Part shown: positions 34,690 through 44,113 of the stretch, in pieces | Layout: every line of letters begins with the position of its first letter | Numbering within the stretch: the stretch's first letter is position 1 | NCBI RefSeq assembly: GCF_014858005.1 | Contig: NZ_JACYOT010000001.1 | Location: 496,001-560,000, forward strand | Length of the DNA: 64,000 nucleotides | Direction of reading: 5' to 3' | Source: Propioniciclava soli | GTDB lineage: Bacteria; Actinomycetota; Actinomycetes; Propionibacteriales; Propionibacteriaceae | Made by a program: the position numbers and the translations under genes | Notes under the pieces: model-generated | Database searches by the model: none | What the model saw: only the letters and a program-made list of their open reading frames with translations | What the model was told of the DNA's origin: nothing

Positions 34690-35697
34690 TCACGAAATGA
34701 CCCGCGTGACACTCACCATCGTGGGTTGAGTGTTGTTCTCCATCGCCTCGGCTGTCTGGAGCGTCTGCTGCGCGAGCCCGTCGTCATGTCGAATGAAGCG
34801 GAGGTTGTCGTTCAGGACCTCGCTCGACAGGGCAGTGAAGTTGTGCAGCACGTCGAAGGAATGGCCCGAGCTGAACCAGATGAAACGATCCCGGAGCGCG
34901 GTGGACTTCAGCAATCTAACTTCGATCCTCATCGGCAGGACGCGCTTGCCGAGCGACTTGCTCAAGAATTCCTCAATAAGTGCTTCGTGACCCGAACGGT
35001 CGGCGGGCTGCCAGTCGCGCTGGAGCTTCCCCAATATCGACAAGCTTGAGTTCGCGGGCATTGTGTTGGCGAGCGTCTGAACCAGCCACTCGGCGTGTCT
35101 GGTCGTGCTGTTGCCGCTTATGATGCCTTCAAGAATGTGGGGGTCGAGAAGTTTGACTCCGGATGAACGGACGGCGAGGGGCCGGATAAAGGAGTTCACG
35201 ACGGCGGAGCGGCGCGTCTTTCCCATCGGAAACAGGCCAACCTCTCTCGCCGCAACCACAGCGGGAGACCGGTGGATCGTGCTCGGGATGACGACGTCCG
35301 AGTCGTCGATTGTCGTGTAACCCGAGGTGTCGTCTACACCGTGCTGCTCGGCGACCGCGCGGGTGGCGACGAACACGCGCACGTCGACCTGGTCGTCATG
35401 GACGTTGCCGTTCTGTCGTAGTCGGTCGCCCACACTCATGGCGCCCGGGAGTTGGTCGAGCCGGTTCAGATCGTAAAGGCTGTGGATCTGCGCTTCCCAT
35501 AGCTTCCTCGACAGGTCGCCAAGGCCGGCGAGGGCTCGGAACAGGGCCTCCCGATCTGCTCCGGGAAGCGTCAGGATTCCATGAGCGCCCAGCGTAGTGA
35601 CAACCTCGCGGTGGATTAGCTGATCACGATCGGTCGGATAGTCGGTCAGCGCGGCTGGGTCCACCGCGATCGGGAGCAGTACTTGGGGCTGGCTCAC
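34690..35697 (-). CDS. Partner of the DUF3696 ATPase; possible degenerate PLD-like protein
   Basis: 335 aa from a GTG that overlaps the ATPase stop by four bases (GTGA). Not recognised by overall sequence. The C-terminal part reads KLLDPHILEG, later PMRIEVRLLKS, then LRDRFIWFSSGHSFDVLHNF, the same order of landmarks as the phospholipase-D-like end of the BrxL protein in this window (IVDPYV, LEVEFAEP, IHDRSITTDTG, GLDIF). The usual first His is Arg here, so catalysis is uncertain. No membrane segment. The strict coupling suggests an effector or adaptor for the ATPase. Confidence 0.6.
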   Translation of the reverse strand: MSQPQVLLPIAVDPAALTDYPTDRDQLIHREVVTTLGAHGILTLPGADREALFRALAGLGDLSRKLWEAQIHSLYDLNRLDQLPGAMSVGDRLRQNGNVHDDQVDVRVFVATRAVAEQHGVDDTSGYTTIDDSDVVIPSTIHRSPAVVAAREVGLFPMGKTRRSAVVNSFIRPLAVRSSGVKLLDPHILEGIISGNSTTRHAEWLVQTLANTMPANSSLSILGKLQRDWQPADRSGHEALIEEFLSKSLGKRVLPMRIEVRLLKSTALRDRFIWFSSGHSFDVLHNFTALSSEVLNDNLRFIRHDDGLAQQTLQTAEAMENNTQPTMVSVTRVIS

Positions 35698-37262
35698 GCG
35701 GTGATCCCGAGGATGTCCGCGAGTCCGTCGTCGAAGAACCCGGTGGGCCATGGATCGAGAAGTTCGCCGTGGTCGCCGAGCCGAAGGCGGCGTACGGATG
35801 CTCCGTTGGCTGCCGTGTTGTCGACATAGATTACCGCGACGTCATCCGGACGGAGTTGCCCACCGCGGATCAGACGCCGGAGCCGGAGGAGGATCGCCTC
35901 GGAGTGAGTCTCGACGATGACCTGATTCCCGCCCGCCACGGCAGCCGTCGCGAACAAGTTCCCGAGTCTGGCCTGCAACCGCGGATGGAGGTGCAGTTCC
36001 GGCTCTTCGATACAGATGATCTGCCGCTCGGCGTGGACGCATACGTCAATGACAGGTAGTAGCTGGCTTACGCCGTAGCCGACCTGGTCTAGGTCGACGG
36101 GCGCGCCCGAGCGAACGTCCTTCAGTATCCACTTTCGTTTGTGTGGATTGCGGAGCTTCCACAGCGGATCTTCCCCGAACTCATACGGAATCTCGAGCTG
36201 AGTCAGCATCTGATTGAGGAGGTCAAATTCGCTGAATCCGGGCCTCAGCGGTTTGCGGTAGCCGTCGAACCAGCCTGAGTTGAAGGCACCACTCACCGGG
36301 TCGTAGGCCTTGCCCGGAGCGCCGCGATGAGGACCCAGGTACCGGAGCAGGAAGGCCATCTCGAAGAGCTCTGCTTGCAGCCGTCGGTCGGCATGTCCGA
36401 ATAGCTCGGCGTCGATGAGCTTCGTCACGCGCGACCATGCCTCACCATCTTCGGACTTCTCTACGACGAAACTTGCGAGCTGCGGCTCTCCGAAGTCAGC
36501 AGGGTGAAAGGGATCGTGGTCGTCAGTGAAGTTCTCCGGTGTGAACCGCTTCCGGGCAACCTGCTCTGTATCGAACGGCGCGAACGATGTGGTGTGGACG
36601 TCGATCGAGCCCACCGGGTTGAGGTCGTACCCGAGTTCGGCATGTGCGCGTCGGCCGTCGTGACCCTTGAAGTCGACGCCGAGCACGAGCGGCGACCGCC
36701 ACTGATGGCCGCTCGGGTCGTCGGGGTCGGGTTCCGTATACGTCAGCAGACTGCGCGCGCTCGACTCGCTGAACGCAGCGTCCCAAGGGCGAAGCGCGTC
36801 GTAGCGCCCCGAATCAACGACCTGCATAAGGAGTCGGAGGGCTTTGATCACCGTCGACTTGCCGGCTGAGTTAGGCCCGTAGATCAGAGTGATCGGAGCG
36901 AGTGAAACATCATGAGGCCCAGCAAAAGATCGCAGGTTCTCGATGTGGAGCTGTTCGACCAGAGCGCTCGGCTCCGAACGCTGCTCTAGAAGCGGGTCGC
37001 GTGTCTCGCGGGCGATTCGAGTGGTTGAGGGAGCCGCCGCAACGACTTCGTCGTCCCCGAAGGAAGTGAGGATCTCCTCTTCCTCACGCTTCAGGCGCGC
37101 CTTCTCCGCCGCAACTGCGTCGCGCTCGCGCTGACGTTGTGCTTGGCGCTTGGTCCTCATCGACCCGGCGTCGATTCCTATCCAATCGGCGCCGTACTGA
37201 GGGTTGCTGAGCCGTGAGCTGGGGTCGCTTGACTCTGGGGCTACGCCTGTTGGATCCGGCAT
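35694..37262 (-). CDS. DUF3696 ABC-type ATPase (OLD-like, defence associated)
   Basis: 522 aa. An N-terminal charged stretch of about 95 residues (helical, Arg/Glu-rich) leads to the ABC core: LIYGPNSAGKST (Walker A, about 128-135), GYGVSQLLPVI (signature), IICIEEPELHLHP (Walker B, about 415) and VETHSE (H-loop, about 449). The end WPTGFFDDGLADILG is characteristic of DUF3696. The start follows AGAGAGGGG. Such ATPases usually regulate a partner nuclease or other effector. Codon use is less GC-rich than in the transfer genes on both sides. Confidence 0.85.
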   Translation of the reverse strand: MPDPTGVAPESSDPSSRLSNPQYGADWIGIDAGSMRTKRQAQRQRERDAVAAEKARLKREEEEILTSFGDDEVVAAAPSTTRIARETRDPLLEQRSEPSALVEQLHIENLRSFAGPHDVSLAPITLIYGPNSAGKSTVIKALRLLMQVVDSGRYDALRPWDAAFSESSARSLLTYTEPDPDDPSGHQWRSPLVLGVDFKGHDGRRAHAELGYDLNPVGSIDVHTTSFAPFDTEQVARKRFTPENFTDDHDPFHPADFGEPQLASFVVEKSEDGEAWSRVTKLIDAELFGHADRRLQAELFEMAFLLRYLGPHRGAPGKAYDPVSGAFNSGWFDGYRKPLRPGFSEFDLLNQMLTQLEIPYEFGEDPLWKLRNPHKRKWILKDVRSGAPVDLDQVGYGVSQLLPVIDVCVHAERQIICIEEPELHLHPRLQARLGNLFATAAVAGGNQVIVETHSEAILLRLRRLIRGGQLRPDDVAVIYVDNTAANGASVRRLRLGDHGELLDPWPTGFFDDGLADILGITA

Positions 37263-37384
37263 CCGGGCCCCTCTCTACCTGTTGCTTGTGTGATGTCATT
37301 GAACCGCGGACGGGTATCCACGGACGAGAGGACGCTCCGCCCGGCGCAGGTAACCCCGAAGCCTGGGCGGAGCGTCGACGGGAG

Positions 37385-37540
37385 TCAGCGACGCGTTGCG
37401 CGCATCCAGAATGAGCCGTCGCCGTTGCTCACCTTTTCCCAGCCGCCGATGGCGTGCTGGGAGCCGGAGTGCTGGTGCAGGCGGGCGTCACTCACCTCCC
37501 TACGAGACCAGCACTTCTGGTCGCGGAAGTTCTTCCCCAT
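37385..37540 (-). CDS. Small hypothetical protein, 51 aa, upstream of the DUF3696 operon
   Basis: ATG preceded by GAGGGGGG at eight bases. The translation MGKNFRDQKCWSRREVSDAR continues with IGGWEKVSNGDGSFWMRATR and then stops. It has two Cys/Trp-containing patches and a basic end. No family recognised. It reads in the same direction as the ATPase pair, 122 bases upstream of it. Confidence 0.5.
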   Translation of the reverse strand: MGKNFRDQKCWSRREVSDARLHQHSGSQHAIGGWEKVSNGDGSFWMRATRR

Positions 37541-37698
37541 GATGTTCACCCCCCTCGGTCTGTCGAGTTGCCCGTCGAGACTGCATGCTTGGCATCTCGT
37601 CTCCGCCGCCGGTCGCCCGAAGCAAAGTCGACCAGTCTATGGAGAGCCGACTCGCGCTGTCAAACAGCGAATCTCGAGTTGCCTGGAACGGTGCGTCT
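37541..37698. other. Gene-free stretch between divergent small genes
   Basis: No open frame here is convincing. This stretch should carry the promoter for the minus-strand 51 aa gene and DUF3696 pair. Confidence 0.3.
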
Positions 37699-37728
37699 TG
37701 CGGTACAAGACGGCATCGCCGTATGCTG
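37699..37728 (+). promoter_or_regulatory. Possible sigma-A-type promoter
   Basis: TTGCGG at 37,699 and TATGCT at 37,723 with an 18-base spacer, pointing toward the small gene at 37,840. Only a sequence match. Confidence 0.35.
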
Positions 37729-37839
37729 ATCAACTTTGCAACTCCGACGTTGCTGGCTGGGTGACGTACGAATTGCAGCGCGGGCGGTGCGAGAGGGCAC
37801 CGTGCGACCTTGCACCTGACCACCAGAGGGAGGTGAATC

Positions 37840-38013
37840 ATGACTCTGCAGAGATCAGCCCAGCCCGCCACTCGTACGAGCCTCGTCGCTGCTGTTGGCG
37901 CGTGTGCCCTGCGCGTGTGGCGCGACCCCGGTTTCCAATCCGTGCTCCGCAAGGAAGCGTGGCAGTTCGCCGTCAACGTGTCCGCCGAGGCGCGCGCCGC
38001 CGCTCAGCGTTGA
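37840..38013 (+). CDS. Small hypothetical protein, 57 aa
   Basis: ATG preceded by AGGGAGGTG at good spacing, ending in TGA at 38,013. The start MTLQRSAQPATRTSLVAAVG leads to RVWRDPGFQSVLRKEAWQFA and an Ala/Arg-rich end. Likely helical; no motif known. Probably first of the plus-strand transfer genes that resume here. Confidence 0.5.
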   Translation: MTLQRSAQPATRTSLVAAVGACALRVWRDPGFQSVLRKEAWQFAVNVSAEARAAAQR

Positions 38014-38290
38014 GACTTCTTTGAGATGCCGGCGATCATGCATGACGGTCCTTTCGGCGGATTGGCGAGGGGCGCCAGCATCCCCGATGTCAGGATCGGG
38101 CAGTTCCGTATGCGCAGCTGCTCTCCGACCTCAGCGGCATGTGCGCTGTTGAGGAGGTCGCGGGCGCCTCCGATCCGATCGCACCTGAGAACTCGATCCG
38201 TCCGTTGCACCCGGCCTGTCCACGGGCCAGCCTCCGGCCCCGTTATGCAATCGAGTGGCCTCGGGCCACCACGCTGACAGGAGGCGCCGC

Positions 38291-38524
38291 ATGGATGACT
38301 GGACCTGCCCCTACCCGGACGTCGATCCACCCGAATCGCAGCCGACGCTCTTGGATCAGGACCGGCGCGCGATCGAGGACCACCACGCCCGCGCGCAGCA
38401 GGCGGAAGCCACCCGCGTCGCCGAACTCCAGCAGACCCAAGCCGTGGACGTCGTCGGCAACCAAGCCGAGGCAGACGTCCCGCGCCTGTTCGCGACGCCG
38501 CTCGGCGCCGCGCTGACCTTCTGA
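38291..38524 (+). CDS. Small hypothetical protein, 77 aa
   Basis: Starts at ATG after AGGAGG (MDDWTCPYPDVDPPE). It is acidic and Gln-rich, probably helical in the middle, with no membrane segment. It lies 15 bases before the SCO6880 gene, so it belongs to the same operon. The 277 bases upstream hold no other gene I can support. Confidence 0.6.
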   Translation: MDDWTCPYPDVDPPESQPTLLDQDRRAIEDHHARAQQAEATRVAELQQTQAVDVVGNQAEADVPRLFATPLGAALTF

Positions 38525-38539
38525 GCGACTGGCAACGTC

Positions 38540-40048
38540 ATGGCAGCGGTGTACGACGACTACGGCCCGGATCGAGTCGGCTTCTTCTTCGGGTTGACCG
38601 GCCCCCGGCTGGCGGCCTTGACTCTCGCGGTCATCCCCGTGTTCGTAGCCGCCAACCAGCAACGCTGGGCCCTGGCGGCCGAGTTGGCGGCCCTGGCTGC
38701 CGTGGTGACGGTGCTTGTCGTCGTCCCCGTCCGCGGCCGATCGGCCACCGGCTGGCTACTCGCCAGCCTCAGCTTCACCGCAGGCAAGGCGTTCGGCTGG
38801 ACCCAGTGGCGCAGCAAGGCCGCCACCGGGAAGGCCGAAGCCCTTGAGAACGCGGACCTCCCCGGGGTGATGACTGGCATCGAGGTCCACGACGGCAGCC
38901 CGAAGGGCCCGGCGCAGACCCGGTACGCGATCATCCAGGACCACGGCCTGCGTACCTGGGCGATGACGGCCGCGATCCGGCACCCCGGCGTCGGAATGGC
39001 CGAGGGCGACCGCCGCGACCAGTACGGACGCGGCCTCACCGAACTCCTCGACGTCGCCGCCCGGGCGTCCCTGATCAGCGACGTCGTGTTCCTGGTCCGC
39101 ACCGTCCCCGACGACGGCGCCGAACGGCAGCAGTGGATCGCAACGCATCGGCGTCCCGACGGCCCCGAACTCGCCCGCCGGATGAACGACGAACTCGCCA
39201 CCGCTCTGACCCGCGCCGCCGTCCGCACCGAAGCCTTCGTCTCGTTCGTGGTCCCCGAAACGCGGATCGCGAAGCAGGCCCGCGAGTTCGGCGGCGGCCT
39301 GGAGGGTCGTACCCGCGTCCTGTACGCGTTGGCCGACGAGATCGCCGCGATGCTGCGCGGCGGCATGGGCATGACCGACGTGACCTGGCTCACCTCCCCC
39401 CAGTTGGCGCTCGCGGTCCGGACCGGCTTCGCGCCCGCCGACCGGGCCGGGATCATCGACGCCCTCGCCGCCCACCAGAGCGACCCGTCGGTGTGCACCG
39501 AGGTGCCGTGGGCGATGGCCGGACCCTCCGGCGCCGACACCACCATGCGGCACTACTCCCACGACGCCTGGAACTCGATCAGCTCCACCATCAAGCTCCC
39601 CGACCGGGGCGCCTGCCTCGGCGCCCTCGCCCCGGTCCTCACCCCGTCCGAGCCGGGGGAGCGGCGCTCCTACACGGTGGTGTTCCCGATCCTTCCGTTC
39701 AGTCGCGCCGACCGGCAGACCGCCTCGGGGGAGTGGGCCGCCGACATGGGCGAAGGACTCCGCGGACGCCTCCAGATCCGGCAACGCTCCCGTGACCGCG
39801 CCAACGTCACCCGCGCCCACCGCCTCGACGCGAAACTCGCCTCCGGCCACGCCCTCACCCGCCCCTACGCGGTCGCGTGCGTCACCGTCGCCAAGACCAT
39901 GCGCGTCGCCGAGTTCGGACGCCGCCTCGACGCGTCCATCCGGCGCGCCGGCTTCGCCCCCCTACGCCTCGACCTGGCCCAGGACGCCGGCTTCGCCGCC
40001 GCCACCCTGCCCCTCGGCCTCGGGCTCACCCGGAAGGCCGACGAATGA
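38540..40048 (+). CDS. SCO6880-family conjugation protein
   Basis: 502 aa. Two N-terminal membrane helices (about 18-62, FFFGLTGPRLAALTLAVIPV and onward) and a large cytoplasmic part with TRYAIIQDHGLRTWAMTAAI and YSHDAWNSISSTIKLPDRGA. This is the SCO6880 family, found beside VirB4-like ATPases in actinobacterial conjugation loci, where it may combine PrgI-like and VirB4 N-terminal functions. It overlaps the ATPase start by four bases. Confidence 0.85.
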   Translation: MAAVYDDYGPDRVGFFFGLTGPRLAALTLAVIPVFVAANQQRWALAAELAALAAVVTVLVVVPVRGRSATGWLLASLSFTAGKAFGWTQWRSKAATGKAEALENADLPGVMTGIEVHDGSPKGPAQTRYAIIQDHGLRTWAMTAAIRHPGVGMAEGDRRDQYGRGLTELLDVAARASLISDVVFLVRTVPDDGAERQQWIATHRRPDGPELARRMNDELATALTRAAVRTEAFVSFVVPETRIAKQAREFGGGLEGRTRVLYALADEIAAMLRGGMGMTDVTWLTSPQLALAVRTGFAPADRAGIIDALAAHQSDPSVCTEVPWAMAGPSGADTTMRHYSHDAWNSISSTIKLPDRGACLGALAPVLTPSEPGERRSYTVVFPILPFSRADRQTASGEWAADMGEGLRGRLQIRQRSRDRANVTRAHRLDAKLASGHALTRPYAVACVTVAKTMRVAEFGRRLDASIRRAGFAPLRLDLAQDAGFAAATLPLGLGLTRKADE

Positions 40049-41552
40049 GGACGCCGCCCCGCGGCCGGTCGACCGCCCAACTGCTCGCCGACTTCGGCCA
40101 CGACCTGCCCACCAAACCCGAACCCGAACGGCCCGGCAAGGAGCCCTACCTGTTCCACCCGTCGCCCCGCCACGGCCAACGGCGTCCCGGTCGGGGTTGG
40201 AGCCCATCCCGCACCCCGGTCGTCCAGTACCGGATGACCAGCGACCAGGCGGCGGCGTGGTGGCCGTTCATCGCGAACCCGCCCCTGCCGCCCACCGGCG
40301 CGCAGATCGGCATCGACGAACTGTCCGGGGGCAGCTTCTACGCCGACCCGCTCGGCTGGGTGCTCGATGACACCGTCCCGGTCACCAACCCCAACGTGAT
40401 CACGTTCGGCAAGCCCGGCGGCGGCAAGTCCACCAACTCCAAGAACTTCGCCACCCTGATGATGGACTTCGGCTACAAGGTGTTCGTCCTCGGCGACCCC
40501 AAAGACGAGTACGAACCCTTGTGCCGCGCGTTCGGCGTCCAACCTTTCGCCGTCGGCCCCGGCATGAGCGCCCGGATCAACCCCCTCGACTTCGGCCCCC
40601 TCGGCGACGGGTGGGACACCCTCGACAGGGTCGAAGCGCAACGACGCGCCGGGATCATCTTCCGGCGGTGGCTCACCCTGATCCGCGGGCTGGTCGGCTC
40701 CCAGTTCGTCGGCGAGCAACGCGTCCCGTTCGGACCCACCGACGCCCGCGTCGTCGAAGCCGCCCTCGCCCAACTCACCGGCTACCTCGACGGGCACCAC
40801 ACCCTGCACGTCACCACCATCCCCGCACTGTGGCAGCTGCTCGCCAACCCCACCGACCAGCTCATCACCGAATGCCGCTACGCCTCCACAAGGCAGTTCC
40901 TCGACGAGACCCGCCTGCTGCGCGACGCCCTCGGCCAGCTGGTCACCGGCGCGCTGGCCGGCCTGTTCGACGCGCCCACCACCATCGCCGTGGACTGGAC
41001 GGCCCCATCCAGTCGTTCTCCCTGTCCCGCCTCGAACCCCTCGGCGACGAGGCCATGGGCATCGCCCTGACCTGCCTGTCGTCGTGGGGACGCGCCATGC
41101 GCGAGATCAAGGCCCCCGGCGACCTCCGGATCAACATCCGCGACGAGATGTGGAAACAGATGCGCCTCGGCCTTGAAGCCGTCAAGAGCCTGGACGCCGA
41201 CATGCGGTTCTCCCGCCGCGACGGTGAGATCCAGTTCGTCGTCGGCCACAAGCCCGGCGACATGCTCACCGTCGGCGAGTCGACCTCGGCAGCGACCGCG
41301 ATCGCCAAGGAACTGTTGAACCTGGCCGACTTGAAGATCCTGCACGGGCAGGATCCCAGCGTCGCCCGCGAGCTCGCCGAGCTGCTGGAGCTCGGTCCGA
41401 TCGCCGAGCACTTGATGGCCGACTGGGCCACCCAGCGCAAGGGTCGCGCCCTGTGGTGCGTCGGCAAGCAGATCTACAAGGTGCAGACGGTCCTGCACCC
41501 CGCGGCCGCCGCGTTCACCTACACCAACCAGGCCATCGACGGCGCTCGCTAG
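40045..41552 (+). pseudogene. VirB4-like conjugation ATPase, frameshifted
   Basis: Type IV secretion motor. The first frame carries FGKPGGGKSTNSKNF (Walker A, about residue 121) and VFVLGDPKDEYEPL. It loses frame at 40,998: after TIAVDW the sequence reads TGGACGG, where an extra G would give VDWDGPIQSFSLSRLEP and continue into the frame ending at 41,552 with NIRDEMWKQM, the Walker B-like region, and FVVGHKPGDML. Restored length is 502 aa. Without repair the product would lack the C-terminal half of the ATPase. Confidence 0.85.
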
Positions 41553-41591
41553 GCGTCGAAGTTCACCGGGGATGACCGAAACGAGCTCACG

Positions 41592-42659
41592 ATGAAGGTT
41601 CTTGCCTGGGCCCTCGCACTCTCACTCGGCGCCCTGCTCACCGTCGCGCTCGCGCTGGTGTTGTTCATCACCACGCTCGCCACCCCGGCCGTCGCAGCGA
41701 ACACCTGCACACCGCCCGCGTCCGCGATCGGTCTGCCGCAGCCCGGCAGCCCGCGTCAGGCGAGCCTGCACAACCCGCCCACCGAGATCCCGACAGACGT
41801 GCTGGCGCTCTACGAGGCCGCCGCGACCCGGTACGGGCTGCCCTGGACCCTGCTCGCCGGGGTCGGCATGGAAGAGACCAACCACGGCCGCAACATCGCC
41901 ACCTCCAGCGCCGGCGCTCGCGGCCTGATGCAGTTCATGCCGGCGACGTTCACCGCCTACGGGGTCGACGGCAACGGTGACGGGCGGGCGGTGATCACGG
42001 ACGATGCGGACAGTGCCCACTCGGCGGCCAATTACTTGGTCGCCTCGGGTGCGCTGTCGGGTGCCGAGGGCGTCCGGAAGGCGCTGTTCGCCTACAACCA
42101 CGCGCTCTGGTACGTCAACGACGTCCTCTACTACGCGGCCGCATACAGCGGTGGCGACGTCGCCGAGAACCCGTGCGTCGCCGACGACACAGACGCCACC
42201 GGCACGCCCTTGACCGGCACCGGCCCGGCGACTGACGCCGTCAACGCCGCCCTCCGCTGGATCGGCACCCGCTACAGCTGGGGCGGCGGCACTCCCAGCG
42301 GACCCTCAACCGGCATCTGCTGCTCACCCGGCGGCCAGGACGGACGCGTCGTCACCGGGTTCGACTGCTCCGGGCTCGTCTTGTACGCCTACGCCCAGAT
42401 CGGGGTCCGTCTGCCACACCTTGCCCACGACATCACCTACAACTCCGGCGGCCGGGTGATCCCGAGGGACTTCGCGCAGATGAGGCCGGGAGACGTGATC
42501 GGCTTCTCATACTCGCCCGGGGGCCGCGTGTTCCACGCCGGCATGTACATGGGTGACGGCCGCATGGTGAACTCCGACGGCAGCGGCGTGTCGATCGACA
42601 GCCTGACCACCGGGTACTGCAGCCGGCTCGTCTGGCGAGTGGTGAGGTTCGTCGCGTAG
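41592..42659 (+). CDS. Bifunctional cell-wall hydrolase: lytic transglycosylase plus NlpC/P60
   Basis: 355 aa. One N-terminal membrane helix (about 4-32), an SLT domain (about 65-200) with catalytic Glu in GVGMEETNHG and GARGLMQFMPATF, then an NlpC/P60 endopeptidase (about 215-350) with catalytic Cys in FDCSGLV and His in FHAGMYMG. It opens peptidoglycan for the conjugation channel (VirB1/TcpG-like role). Last gene before the BREX cargo. Confidence 0.9.
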   Translation: MKVLAWALALSLGALLTVALALVLFITTLATPAVAANTCTPPASAIGLPQPGSPRQASLHNPPTEIPTDVLALYEAAATRYGLPWTLLAGVGMEETNHGRNIATSSAGARGLMQFMPATFTAYGVDGNGDGRAVITDDADSAHSAANYLVASGALSGAEGVRKALFAYNHALWYVNDVLYYAAAYSGGDVAENPCVADDTDATGTPLTGTGPATDAVNAALRWIGTRYSWGGGTPSGPSTGICCSPGGQDGRVVTGFDCSGLVLYAYAQIGVRLPHLAHDITYNSGGRVIPRDFAQMRPGDVIGFSYSPGGRVFHAGMYMGDGRMVNSDGSGVSIDSLTTGYCSRLVWRVVRFVA

Positions 42660-42683
42660 GCGAGTTCTCTTTGCCATCGCGCG

Positions 42684-42717
42684 GGCCGCGGCGGGGCATC
42701 ATGCCGCCGCCGCGGCC
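42684..42717 (+). terminator. Strong GC-rich hairpin, likely terminator
   Basis: GGCCGCGGCGG and CCGCCGCGGCC form an 11-bp perfect stem around a nested GGCAT/ATGCC pair. It starts 24 bases after the hydrolase stop and precedes the BREX operon. No T run follows. It would separate transfer-gene transcription from BREX. Confidence 0.55.
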
Positions 42718-42877
42718 TGATCGCGGGTGTGACAGGAAGTGTCGGGCGGGCCCGCTAGGGTCGGGGAGGAAGTGGCAGCCGTAAAAGGGCTGGCGTGTGC
42801 CGGATATCGGTGCAACGGCATGAACGGCACGGCCATGGGCTGACGAGAGCCTGACGACGACCCGAAGAGGAGGATCG

Positions 42878-43513
42878 ATGAACGACGCAGCAGCATCGGT
42901 GGCCCCCTTGCGCTATGCGTTGTCCTTCACCACGGGCACTCTTCTCTCTCGCGAGGCCGCACTGCTTGCGCCGTTGTACGTCCAGCACCGTAAGTGGGAA
43001 ACGGTCCGCCGCTTGGCTTTGGACAGCAACCTGCTGCAGGTCAGAACCCACAGCACTGGGATCCGCCTCGTTCGGGAGACGGTCAAGCGTCTTTCGGTAT
43101 TGACCGACGACGAGGTGGTCCTGGTGACTGAGGTCACCGCGTCCGAGAGGAACTACCTGATGTGGGCCGCCGCCTGCCGCCGGTACGAGCTGATCGGGGA
43201 GTTCGCGGAGGAAGTCCTGCGCGAGCGGTTCCTGCTCCTGGCCCCCACGCTGGATCATCACGACTTCGATAGCTTCGTTCGGAGTAAGGCGTTGTGGCAC
43301 GACGAAGTGGCAGAGATCAAAGACTCGACGTTACGGAAGTTGAGGTCGAATGTGTTCCGGATGTTGAAGGAGGCAGCGTTGCTGTCGGGGGGTGGGCGCA
43401 TCATGCCCGCCGTGCTGTCGGAGCGAATCTCGGTCGCGCTGGGTTCCCACACTCCGAGCGACCTGCGATTCTTCCCGATCCGGCCGATGGCTGGAGAGGT
43501 GACGGCGCGGTGA
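42878..43513 (+). CDS. brxA: BREX protein BrxA (DUF1819)
   Basis: 211 aa, start after AGAGGAGGATCG. The sequence (LRYALSFTTGTLLSREAALL, then RTHSTGIRLVRETVKRL and LRKLRSNVFRMLKEA) fits the small DUF1819 DNA-binding BrxA family, with the winged-helix part near the C-terminus. First gene of a canonical type 1 BREX operon; its stop overlaps brxB by four bases. The operon promoter should lie in the 160 bp upstream, where a TAGGGT box is present. Confidence 0.9.
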   Translation: MNDAAASVAPLRYALSFTTGTLLSREAALLAPLYVQHRKWETVRRLALDSNLLQVRTHSTGIRLVRETVKRLSVLTDDEVVLVTEVTASERNYLMWAAACRRYELIGEFAEEVLRERFLLLAPTLDHHDFDSFVRSKALWHDEVAEIKDSTLRKLRSNVFRMLKEAALLSGGGRIMPAVLSERISVALGSHTPSDLRFFPIRPMAGEVTAR

Positions 43514-44109
43514 TCCCCAAGACACTGCCCGAGCAGGAGGAGCACCTGGTCGCTGTTCTCAGGGGCGATCGTTTCTTGCAGATGGAAGGCCTGGGCAATG
43601 AGGTTCCCTTCTTCATCTACCCCTATCCGCCCGAGGCGGCGCTTGAGGTGGCAGGGGCGAAGAAGCGGGTCAAGAATCGACTTCGCGCTGCCGGGGTGAA
43701 GGTCTTCGAGATCAACCTGTACGACTTGTCGGTCGAGTTGCTGAAGGGGCGGAAGGTCTGGGATCGGGTGTTGGCGGTCGAGCCCGACCAGGACAAGGCC
43801 GACTTCCGCGAACTGCTGCAGGGCATGCTCGACCCGCAGCTCCACATCGCCCCGGCGATCCGAGACCGACTGGCGCAGGAGGAGTTCGACATCTTCTTCC
43901 TCACCGGTATCGGTGAGGTGTTCCCTTACATCCGCTCCCACAACGTGCTGAACAACCTGCAGTCGGTGGTCAAGGGCAAACCGATGCTGATGTTCTTCCC
44001 GGGCCGCTATGAGCAGTCCGACACCTTGGGCTCGTCGCTGGTTTTGTTCGGCCAGCTCAAGGACGACCAGTACTACCGAGCCAAGAACATTTTGGAACAG
44101 GAGGCGTGA
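43510..44109 (+). CDS. brxB: BREX protein BrxB (DUF1788)
   Basis: 199 aa from a GTG overlapping the brxA stop. PFFIYPYPPEAALEVAGAKK, VKVFEINLYDLSVELL and TGIGEVFPYIRSHNVLNNLQ are landmarks of DUF1788. The protein bridges BREX components; it has no catalytic motif. An AGGAGG at its 3' end serves brxC. Confidence 0.9.
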   Translation: MIPKTLPEQEEHLVAVLRGDRFLQMEGLGNEVPFFIYPYPPEAALEVAGAKKRVKNRLRAAGVKVFEINLYDLSVELLKGRKVWDRVLAVEPDQDKADFRELLQGMLDPQLHIAPAIRDRLAQEEFDIFFLTGIGEVFPYIRSHNVLNNLQSVVKGKPMLMFFPGRYEQSDTLGSSLVLFGQLKDDQYYRAKNILEQEA

Positions 44110-44113
44110 GCTG

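Noticed and set aside
42720-42780. Full -35/-10 promoter for BREX
   Set aside because: A TAGGGT box is present, but the nearest -35-like hexamer (GTGACA) is about 21 bases away, too far to call a promoter.
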